12,120 bases of DNA from Bacillota bacterium (GTDB lineage Bacteria > Bacillota > Clostridia > Peptostreptococcales > Acidaminobacteraceae), in assembly GCA_023443345.1 (NCBI GenBank), contig JAEZUZ010000019.1:1-12120 (forward strand). The letters run 5' to 3'. Shown here in pieces: positions 6,997 to 12,120 of this stretch (position 1 is the first letter of the stretch; each line of letters opens with the position of its first letter). Under the pieces are notes generated by a model, which was not told where the DNA came from, did not search any database, and saw nothing but the letters and a program-made list of their open reading frames with translations. Both the position numbers and the translations under genes were made by a program.

Positions 6997-8245
6997 AATC
7001 TACCTCCATATTTTTGAGTGCCTTTTCAAAATTTATATCTAATTCTTCTACTTTTCTATCCTTGAGCGTCTTCTTATTTCTTATAATGTCCTTAAATATT
7101 TCTAAATATTTTGAATCAGAAACATCTGCATTTTCTACAACTACATCTACAATAAACCTACAAATATCTAGAACGGAGCTATCTCTAAGCCCTCTTTTAA
7201 TTATTCTATCCTTAAATTCAACCACATCTTTTTCTGAAAATTCTCTAAACTTATTTTCTAAAATTTCTAAAGTCTTACTATTGTAGAAAATATTTTTGAT
7301 AAAAGCTACCCCTGATAGATGGTTTGGATATCCCATGTGATCCATCATTCTGATCTCTATAAAATTTTTGGCTCTAACATCGAAAAATGTCATACCTATG
7401 AGATATTCCCAATGTTTTTCTGATATTAAATCTCCGAACTCTTCTATAGCACTTTTATCTGTTCTATAGAAATTATCATCATTATCTATCATAACTAAAG
7501 GTCTTATTTTCATTAACTCTTTCTGATAGAAATCATAATCAAATTTACTATCAAGAGAACCTTTTAAAAGTCCACATCTAGGTGAGTCTGTATTATTCCA
7601 TATCTTAGTTCTAAGTGCATTCTCTCTATATATCTTACCTTCACATAGAGGTGAGTTATCTGTAAGAATAGAGATAAAAGGAGACAGTTTACTTGCCAAT
7701 TGGTACTTTCTAATAAAATCTTCTTCACTACAGTAGTCAACAGAAACCTGTGTCGAAACGCTTCCCCTCATCATGTACTTTCCCATTGTCCCTGTTTTAG
7801 AAAATTCTTCATCCATCCACCTATATCTCTTTTTATCAAGAAGCTCTATTTCTGACATCTCTGTAAGTGGCTGAAAAGATATGTCTAATAATTTTTGATT
7901 CCTTTTCTTTAAATATGGCACAATATCTCTTAAAAATTTCTCATAGGCAAAGTCTATTTCATCCAAAGTTTTCTTTGGTTCAATACTTACCTCGAGCTGA
8001 CTTCCTGGCTCTAATGAAATATCTAAGTCTTCTTTTTTTAGAGCAAGTAAAACTCCATCTACATGTTGAGGACTATATCCTCTTTCTTCTATTAAGTACT
8101 TAAATAGCTCCAACCTATCGCTATAGCTTGTCCATCTATATTTATCATCTGTTACGATATGTTCTATCTCTACACCTATATATTCACATTTATTCTTCTG
8201 ATTATTTATAAAATATTCTATTCTTCCCTTTTTATCTAATAACAT
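6983..8245 (-). CDS. gshA: Glutamate-cysteine ligase family protein (GCS2, plant/EgtA type), first gene of the ligase operon
   Basis: A 420-residue protein that aligns by eye along its length with plant and actinobacterial gamma-glutamylcysteine ligases. Landmarks: IGVEIEH (23-29), ISLEPGSQLEVS (76-87), the QPL of ISFQPLTEM (122-130), MMRGSVSTQVSVDY (158-171), LTDNSPLCEGK (194-204), IWNNTDSPRCG (215-225) and NFIEIRMMDH (294-303). Family chemistry is ATP-dependent formation of a gamma-glutamyl amide, classically gamma-Glu-Cys. The acid-rich E-x-E and EPG-x-Q-x-E motifs needed for metal, ATP and glutamate binding are present, so the protein looks active. The ATG at 8245 is chosen: GAGG lies 5 nt upstream and the predicted promoter is just behind it. 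A TTG 27 nt upstream has no ribosome site and would precede the transcription start. The amine substrate could be something other than cysteine. Confidence 0.85.
   Translation of the reverse strand: MLLDKKGRIEYFINNQKNKCEYIGVEIEHIVTDDKYRWTSYSDRLELFKYLIEERGYSPQHVDGVLLALKKEDLDISLEPGSQLEVSIEPKKTLDEIDFAYEKFLRDIVPYLKKRNQKLLDISFQPLTEMSEIELLDKKRYRWMDEEFSKTGTMGKYMMRGSVSTQVSVDYCSEEDFIRKYQLASKLSPFISILTDNSPLCEGKIYRENALRTKIWNNTDSPRCGLLKGSLDSKFDYDFYQKELMKIRPLVMIDNDDNFYRTDKSAIEEFGDLISEKHWEYLIGMTFFDVRAKNFIEIRMMDHMGYPNHLSGVAFIKNIFYNSKTLEILENKFREFSEKDVVEFKDRIIKRGLRDSSVLDICRFIVDVVVENADVSDSKYLEIFKDIIRNKKTLKDRKVEELDINFEKALKNMEVDFELH
7003..7007 (-). promoter_or_regulatory. Ribosome binding site that fixes the TTG start of the ATP-grasp gene
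   Basis: GGAGG on the minus strand, 6 nt before TTG (6996-6994). It lies within the final codons of the upstream GCS2 gene (ATG GAG GTA GAT), so the two reading frames are interlocked and probably translated in coupled fashion. Confidence 0.8.
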
Positions 8246-8261
8246 AGTTACCTCTTTTTTT

Positions 8262-8291
8262 ATTCTAACCAACGAGGCAAATTTTAAACAA
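8262..8291 (-). promoter_or_regulatory. Promoter of the GCS2/ATP-grasp/membrane-protein operon
   Basis: On the minus strand, TTGTTT (8291-8286), an 18-nt spacer and TAGAAT (8267-8262; 5 of 6 matches). Predicted start near 8255 leaves a leader of about 10 nt with AAAGAGG before the ATG at 8245. The -35 is weak. Confidence 0.5.
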
Positions 8292-8307
8292 CTACAACCT
8301 TTAATTG

Positions 8308-8316
8308 TGTTATTAT
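8308..8316 (+). promoter_or_regulatory. Extended -10 promoter of the flavin-reductase-like gene
   Basis: TGTTATTAT fits the extended -10 pattern (TGn followed by TATTAT, 5 of 6). There is no convincing -35. Predicted start near 8323 gives a leader of about 11 nt beginning at the AAGGAGGGG ribosome site. Confidence 0.5.
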
Positions 8317-8333
8317 TTAGCTAAGGAGGGGTT

Positions 8334-8831
8334 ATGGATTTTTATAATATAGACAAGGGACTAGAAACACTAAATCCAGGAGCTTTTATAGCAGTAAGAG
8401 ACAATAATGATAGAACCAATGTAATGACAATTGGCTGGGGACAGGCTGGCGTACTATGGGGCGAACAGGTATTTCTGATATATGTCAGAAATAGCAGATA
8501 TACTTACGAGCTTCTAGAAAACTCAAATGACTTTACAGTAAGTTTGGTTGAAGAAAATACCTTTAAAAAAGAGCTTGCAGTGTGTGGAACTAGAAGTGGC
8601 AGAGACATGGATAAGATCAGAGAGTTAAATTTAGATATGAAAGAGTCCCAACTTGTCCGTTCTCCATATGTAAAAGATGCTCTGATCAGCTATGAATGTG
8701 AAATTCTCATGAGAGTCCAATTAGATAAGGACAATATAAGTGATAAGGGACTCCAGGACAGATACTATCCAAACGGGGATAATCACATGTTATACATAGG
8801 AAGAGTCCTTAAGACTCATCATAAAATATAG
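8334..8831 (+). CDS. Flavin reductase-like, FMN-binding split-barrel protein
   Basis: A 165-residue, single-domain protein, the usual length for this fold. N-terminal GLETLNPGAFIAV (9-21), the flavin-contact strand TNVMTIGWGQAGVLW (29-43), VRNSRYTYELLENSNDFTVSLV (about 51-72) and LAVCGTRSGRDMDK (81-94) are in the order seen in flavin-reductase-like proteins. The C-terminal HMLYIGRVLKTH is the last strand of the barrel. It should bind FMN non-covalently in the cytoplasm and catalyse electron transfer; the physiological acceptor cannot be told from sequence. The ATG is supported by AAGGAGG 4 nt upstream. It is divergent from the ligase operon across an 88-bp gap, which raises a possible redox/thiol association without proving one. 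It ends at the bidirectional hairpin at 8840-8864. Confidence 0.85.
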   Translation: MDFYNIDKGLETLNPGAFIAVRDNNDRTNVMTIGWGQAGVLWGEQVFLIYVRNSRYTYELLENSNDFTVSLVEENTFKKELAVCGTRSGRDMDKIRELNLDMKESQLVRSPYVKDALISYECEILMRVQLDKDNISDKGLQDRYYPNGDNHMLYIGRVLKTHHKI

Positions 8832-8839
8832 AAATTTAA

Positions 8840-8864
8840 AAGCATCTACCTCAGGTAGATGCTT
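8840..8864. terminator. Bidirectional terminator between the flavin-reductase-like gene and yhaM
   Basis: An 11-bp perfect stem AAGCATCTACC / GGTAGATGCTT with a 3-nt TCA loop. On the plus strand it is followed by ATTTTA; on the minus strand by TTTAAATTTC, extending the T-run of the stem. It fills the 40-bp convergent gap. Confidence 0.9.
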
Positions 8865-8871
8865 ATTTTAT

Positions 8872-9816
8872 CTATAGATTTGGCAAATATACACTTCTCT
8901 TATCTAGTGAAAATATTTTATTTGAAAAAGTTCCCTTTTCTATATTTTCTGTAGCTCTTTGAAAATCAAAGACAGTAGCATCGATATTGTCAATAAAGTG
9001 AAGTAGCTGTGCCTCTAAAAATAGCGGCTTTATAGGTGAGCCATATTCTGGTTCTCCATGATGTGATAGCACCATGTGCTTAATCAGTAATTTCACCTCA
9101 TCACTTACACCCAATTTCTCTGCTCTTTTATCTACATCAACTATACCTTCAACAATATGACCAATTAGAGTCCCCTCTTTAGAATATTCAGTAACTAGTC
9201 CAATCGGAGAAATATTCATCTCTGTTATCTTTTGCATATCATGAAATACTATACCTGTATAGAGGAGTTCAAAATTAGCCGAATATATATCACAAAGTGC
9301 CCTTGCAACTCTTATCATTCTAAGTAGATGATATAAAAGCCCACTTCTAAAAGAGTGATGGTTGCTCTTGGCTGCTGGATATATCATCAACTTCTCTTTA
9401 TACTCTTCTAATACACTTATAGACATCGCTCTTAACTCTTGATTTGTCAGGCTTTCTGCTATTGAATATATCTCGTCATACATCTGTTTTGGATCAATAG
9501 GAGCTATTGGTACAATAGAGCCCATATCTATCTCATCTTCAGAATTAGATGGCCTTAGCATCAATATTTTGGCCTGCTTCTGATCTTGCCAAGATGTAAT
9601 TTCCATCTTAACCGCTATAATATCTCCTGAGTGATATAGGTCTACTTCTTTATCTGAAACCTCCCAGAGCTTCCCATTTATTTCTGAAGTAGCATCACTT
9701 AGAGTAAAATCTAAATATGGCTTATTTAATTTGTTTTGTCTAACTTCGACACTCTTTACATAGAAAAAACCTACATAAGTTTGTCCAACTTCAAAATTAA
9801 GTATTGGAGTTTGCAT
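8872..9816 (-). CDS. yhaM: 3'-5' exoribonuclease YhaM
   Basis: At 314 residues it is the same length as Bacillus subtilis YhaM and has the same two-part build. Residues about 12-90 form an OB-fold nucleic-acid-binding domain (YVGFFYVKSVEVRQNK, DFTLSDATSEINGKLW). Residues about 145-290 form an HD-type phosphohydrolase domain with NHHSFRSGLLYH (152-163), the HD pair FHDMQK (191-196), LSHHGEPEYGSP (250-261) and a late Asp in HFIDNIDA (273-280). The enzyme trims RNA (and DNA) from the 3' end in the cytoplasm, dependent on divalent metal. The ATG at 9816 has AAGGAGA upstream; the ribosome site overlaps the stop codon of lplA, only 11 nt away. The two genes form an operon that ends at the hairpin at 8840-8864. 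Confidence 0.95.
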   Translation of the reverse strand: MQTPILNFEVGQTYVGFFYVKSVEVRQNKLNKPYLDFTLSDATSEINGKLWEVSDKEVDLYHSGDIIAVKMEITSWQDQKQAKILMLRPSNSEDEIDMGSIVPIAPIDPKQMYDEIYSIAESLTNQELRAMSISVLEEYKEKLMIYPAAKSNHHSFRSGLLYHLLRMIRVARALCDIYSANFELLYTGIVFHDMQKITEMNISPIGLVTEYSKEGTLIGHIVEGIVDVDKRAEKLGVSDEVKLLIKHMVLSHHGEPEYGSPIKPLFLEAQLLHFIDNIDATVFDFQRATENIEKGTFSNKIFSLDKRSVYLPNL

Positions 9817-9827
9817 ATATTCTCCTT

Positions 9828-10823
9828 CTAATTAAAAATCAAGTCTATAAATTGATCATTATCTAAATTTTTGATGTACTCTTCTATCTTTATGTCATTT
9901 AGAGACTCTCTAATTGCCTCTATCTGATATTTCTTTCCTGTAAGAAGTAATTCCACCTCTTTGATGTCTCTATAGTCAAAAAAGTCTCCATTTATAGATA
10001 TATCCTTTATAAGTCCATTAAATAGATTTAATGAGAGCTCTATAGTTCCTACATTTTCTATATATTTCTTGACTTTTTTCTGATAGTCCTTGCTTTGACC
10101 AAAGTTCCAGTCCCAGTTCAAATATCTCTGATGCATTATTTCATTGATTTTCTTTAAGTCTCTATCATTTAGGTGATACTCTGCATAAGTCCTATTCTTA
10201 TATATCGATTTTACAATTGTTGCAATAAATTCCTCAACATCTATTTTTTTATCTAAATAATCAGATATATTTGTAACTCTAGATCTTATAGAATCAACTC
10301 CCTTGCTCATGACTTTATTTGCATCAGGTGTAAGAGCTAACATAACCTTTTCTAAATCTGAGTCTAACATGAGTGTACCATGGTGCATAACTCTTGATTC
10401 CTTAATATACTGGCTATTTCCAGAAAATTTTTTACCTTCAATAACCATGTCATTTCTGCCGCTGAGCTCAGCCTTAACCCCAAACTCACTTAAAACTTCA
10501 ATCATTGCATTGCAAAACATTGAAAAATCTATATTTTTACTGTCCTTTTTATCCATTATAAAAGTGAAATTGACATTTCCCAAATCGTGGTATACTGCGC
10601 CACCGCCAGACAGCCTTCTTACTACATGTACATCATTGTCTCTTACAAAGTTCATATTTACTTCATTAAATGTATTCTGGTGTTTTCCAACTACGATTGT
10701 ATTTTTATTCTGCCATAACATGAAGTATTCATTATCTCTTGGTAGTTCATCAAAAACATATTGCTCTAAAGCTAAATTAAATCTTGGGTCTACGCTTTTT
10801 GACCTTATATATACTAATCCCAT
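9828..10823 (-). CDS. lplA: Lipoate-protein ligase A
   Basis: A 331-residue full-length lipoate-protein ligase (LplA/LplJ type, catalytic plus C-terminal accessory domain). Conserved elements: VVRRLSGGGAVYHDLGN (67-83), GRNDMVIEGKKFSGNSQ (122-138) with the catalytic lysine at about 132, HHGTLM (147-152) and DANKVMSKGVDSIRSRVTN (167-185). It activates free lipoate with ATP and attaches it to lysines of E2 or GcvH proteins, so the organism scavenges lipoate for a dehydrogenase complex or glycine cleavage. The C-terminal domain (about 240-331) ends with a helical EEYIKNLDNDQF. The ATG is supported by AAGGGAG 4 nt upstream. Promoter TATAAT at 10850-10845 is possible. yhaM follows 11 nt downstream. 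Confidence 0.95.
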   Translation of the reverse strand: MGLVYIRSKSVDPRFNLALEQYVFDELPRDNEYFMLWQNKNTIVVGKHQNTFNEVNMNFVRDNDVHVVRRLSGGGAVYHDLGNVNFTFIMDKKDSKNIDFSMFCNAMIEVLSEFGVKAELSGRNDMVIEGKKFSGNSQYIKESRVMHHGTLMLDSDLEKVMLALTPDANKVMSKGVDSIRSRVTNISDYLDKKIDVEEFIATIVKSIYKNRTYAEYHLNDRDLKKINEIMHQRYLNWDWNFGQSKDYQKKVKKYIENVGTIELSLNLFNGLIKDISINGDFFDYRDIKEVELLLTGKKYQIEAIRESLNDIKIEEYIKNLDNDQFIDLIFN

Positions 10824-10844
10824 TTTTCTCCCTTTTTTATATAT

Positions 10845-10850
10845 ATTATA
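10845..10850 (-). promoter_or_regulatory. Possible -10 of the lplA-yhaM operon
   Basis: TATAAT on the minus strand, 21 nt before the lplA start codon, placing transcription start near 10838. No -35 is recognisable at 16-18 nt; the upstream position is occupied by the hairpin at 10855-10876. Confidence 0.35.
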
Positions 10851-10854
10851 CTAT

Positions 10855-10876
10855 AAAAGGAGGTTTCCCTCCTTTT
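10855..10876 (-). terminator. Hairpin after the parvulin gene, probable terminator
   Basis: A 9-bp stem AAAAGGAGG / CCTCCTTTT with a 4-nt loop lies directly behind the parvulin stop codon. On the minus strand it ends in TTTT then ATAG, so the U-tract is short and read-through into lplA-yhaM is plausible. Confidence 0.65.
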
Positions 10877-10878
10877 AA

Positions 10879-11613
10879 TTACATTCTTTCTACTTTATAT
10901 TTTTCTTCTAGCTCTTTTAGTATTTGATCATACTTCTGAGCCGATTTCTGTTGAGTTAGTATGTTTAGTATTTCGTTCTTTGACTCAGCTAGAGTCTTTT
11001 CGCTAGCTTCCTTCTTATCTTCAACCTTTATGATGTGATATCCAAATTGTGTTTGAACAGGATCACTTACTTTTCCCTTTTCCATAGAAAATGAAGCATC
11101 TTCAAACTCTTTAACCATCATGCCTCTTGAGAAGAATCCCAAATCTCCACCTTTTTGGCTTGATGGACATGTGCTTTTTTCTTTTGCGACCTCTTCAAAA
11201 GACTTAGTTTCTAATTCTTTTAAGACATCTTCTGCTTCCTCTAATGTCTTTACTAGTATATGTGAAGCTCTTACTTGCTCATGATTTTTAAACTTATCTC
11301 TATTTGAGTTGTAATAATCTTCAACCTCTTTTTCTGTAGGCTCAACACTTAAAAACATTTTATGAAGAAATACAGACTTAAGCAACTGTTTCTTTACTCT
11401 ATCTAGTTCAGCTTTAAATTCTTCTGTCTCTTCTATTTTGTCTTCCTGTGCTTTTTTGTATATCAATTCCTGTCTTATAGCTTCTTCAACTACAGCCTTC
11501 TCTCCCATTGCAAGAATTCTCTGAAGGTGCTCCTGAGGGTAGCTATTTAAAACTTCTTGAATATCTATATCTCTTATTTCTCTGCCATCAACTTTTGCAT
11601 AAACCTTACTCAT
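10879..11613 (-). CDS. Parvulin-type peptidyl-prolyl cis-trans isomerase, cytoplasmic
   Basis: A 244-residue protein. The first 100 residues are a charged helical arm (QRILAMGEKAVVEEAIRQELIYKKAQ), like the SurA/PrsA N-terminal module. Residues about 113-197 form a parvulin domain with RASHILVKT (115-123), FEEVAKEKSTCPSSQKGGDLGFFSRG (139-164), FEDASFSMEKGKVSDPVQTQFGYHIIKVED (170-199). Expected active-site residues H118, C149 and H193 are present. It isomerises peptidyl-prolyl bonds or acts as a chaperone. There is no signal peptide or lipobox, unlike PrsA, so it is cytoplasmic. The ATG is preceded by GAGGAAG, and the stop of the metallo-beta-lactamase-fold gene overlaps it as TAATG, so the pair is translationally coupled. 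A C-terminal coiled helix (residues about 202-244) completes the protein. Confidence 0.93.
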   Translation of the reverse strand: MSKVYAKVDGREIRDIDIQEVLNSYPQEHLQRILAMGEKAVVEEAIRQELIYKKAQEDKIEETEEFKAELDRVKKQLLKSVFLHKMFLSVEPTEKEVEDYYNSNRDKFKNHEQVRASHILVKTLEEAEDVLKELETKSFEEVAKEKSTCPSSQKGGDLGFFSRGMMVKEFEDASFSMEKGKVSDPVQTQFGYHIIKVEDKKEASEKTLAESKNEILNILTQQKSAQKYDQILKELEEKYKVERM

Positions 11614-12120
11614 TACTTCCTCTTTCTATAATAATAAATATTATTTTCTTCTTTAAATTCTAATTCTTCTAAAGCTCTCAAGTGTTCAAGATGTGCGTGT
11701 GCTTCCCCTACTGCAAACCACTTTTGAGATGAAGGAAAGTCTTCCCAAGTCTTAGAACTTATATCCCACTTCATTCTCATTGCTACATCTCTTGGAGTGT
11801 AATAAGATCCATCACTTAAAATTCCTCTTATATCTTCAAGTCTTCTCCTGTGATGTTCCTTTAATTCATCTACCCTTTTATTCTTATCTTCTATCAAAGA
11901 TCTGTGACAGCTTAATAGAATATCTACATCCATATCTCTAATTTTATCTAGTGTTGCAAAATATTTTCCTAAACTATCTCCGTAGTCAAATCCCCAAAAT
12001 GTTATATTAGGGGTAATCTTTGCAAGTATTGCATCTGCTGCATGAAGTATCTTTTTTTCTCTATCATACAATCCACACTGATTAGGAGTGTGCCCCTGTA
12101 AATCTACCACCTCAAATTTG
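11613..12120 (-). CDS. Metallo-beta-lactamase-fold hydrolase, C-terminal part (5' end off-window)
   Basis: The frame is open to the right edge (upstream codons read KFEV before VDLQGHTP), so the start and the N-terminal HxHxDH motif lie outside. Visible metal-site elements are VVDLQGHTPNQCGLYD (second histidine), KILHAADAILAKITPNI (the bridging Asp) and LLSCHRSL (last histidine). About 90 residues follow with a basic helix (DELKEHHRRRLEDIRGIL), then a helical region resembling a winged-helix tail (AHAHLEHLRALEELEFKEENNIYYYRKR). This order is typical of glyoxalase-II-like/LACTB2-like hydrolases. The substrate cannot be named. The GTG at 12110 should not be taken as a start, as it lies mid-domain. 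It overlaps the parvulin start by one nucleotide. Confidence 0.88.
   Translation of the reverse strand, partial: KFEVVDLQGHTPNQCGLYDREKKILHAADAILAKITPNITFWGFDYGDSLGKYFATLDKIRDMDVDILLSCHRSLIEDKNKRVDELKEHHRRRLEDIRGILSDGSYYTPRDVAMRMKWDISSKTWEDFPSSQKWFAVGEAHAHLEHLRALEELEFKEENNIYYYRKRK

Noticed and set aside
8246..8272. Nine-residue N-terminal extension of the GCS2 protein from a TTG
   Set aside because: No ribosome site, and it lies upstream of the predicted transcription start; the ATG at 8245 has a strong GAGG site.
8286..8311. Imperfect inverted repeat (AACAA ... TTGTGTT) between the flavin gene and ligase operon as an operator
   Set aside because: Arms match poorly and are low-complexity; not distinguishable from chance in this AT-rich gap.
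10303..10878. 191-codon plus-strand open frame opposite lplA
   Set aside because: Antisense to a clearly conserved lipoate ligase, low-complexity Leu/Ser composition, no family resemblance; a shadow of AT-rich coding DNA.
12108..12110. GTG as the start of the metallo-beta-lactamase-fold gene
   Set aside because: The frame stays open to the edge and the first visible residues are mid-domain (before GHTP), so the gene is simply truncated by the window.
1..12120. Mobile element, CRISPR array, riboswitch or tRNA
   Set aside because: No direct-repeat arrays, transposase or integrase genes, cloverleaf-like sequences or long structured leaders were seen; all gaps are under about 110 bp.

Overview
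The window is AT-rich and densely coded, with short intergenic gaps, strong Shine-Dalgarno sites, some TTG starts and Gram-positive marker families (MurT-type Mur ligase, YhaM, YitT, DUF3793). It looks like chromosomal core or near-core DNA of a low-GC, probably anaerobic Bacillota (Clostridia/Tissierellia-like). I see no rRNA, tRNA, mobile element or CRISPR array, and no gene-free stretch over about 110 bp. Genus cannot be assigned from the sequence alone.

Layout, left to right. (1) 1-1548, minus: a YitT-family membrane protein followed by a MurT-like Mur ligase that runs off the left edge; their ends overlap by 20 bp. (2) 1657-2529, plus: a second, divergent YitT-family protein; the two yitT genes share a 108-bp AT-rich promoter region with a 12-bp palindrome at its exact centre. 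(3) 2560-4776, minus: a long U32 peptidase-family protein of the RlhA (23S rRNA hydroxycytidine synthase) type, separated from yitT-2 by a bidirectional terminator. (4) 4843-5388, plus: a cysteine-rich DUF3793 protein with its own promoter. (5) 5385-8245, minus: a tightly overlapping three-gene operon made of a plant/EgtA-type glutamate-cysteine ligase (GCS2), a glutathionylspermidine-synthase-like ATP-grasp ligase and a small three-helix membrane protein. (6) 8334-8831, plus: a flavin-reductase-like FMN-binding split-barrel protein, divergent from the operon. (7) 8872-10823, minus: lplA (lipoate-protein ligase) then yhaM (OB-fold/HD 3'-5' exoribonuclease), ending at a bidirectional terminator. 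(8) 10879-12120, minus: the C-terminal part of a metallo-beta-lactamase-fold protein, translationally coupled to a cytoplasmic parvulin-type prolyl isomerase.

The most interesting unit is region 5. The first enzyme retains the recognisable glutamate/ATP-binding motifs of GCS2, so a gamma-glutamyl-cysteine-like product is the natural prediction. The second enzyme is not a classical GshB but could add glycine or another amine to it. The third protein is an unrecognised membrane protein. Together they could be a non-classical glutathione route or a route to another gamma-glutamyl thiol or peptide. The flanking genes are a flavoprotein (divergent) and a cysteine-rich DUF3793 protein (convergent, stop codons overlapping), which makes a redox/thiol neighbourhood possible but unproven. 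The rest is housekeeping: cell-wall amidation, rRNA modification, lipoylation, RNA turnover and protein folding.
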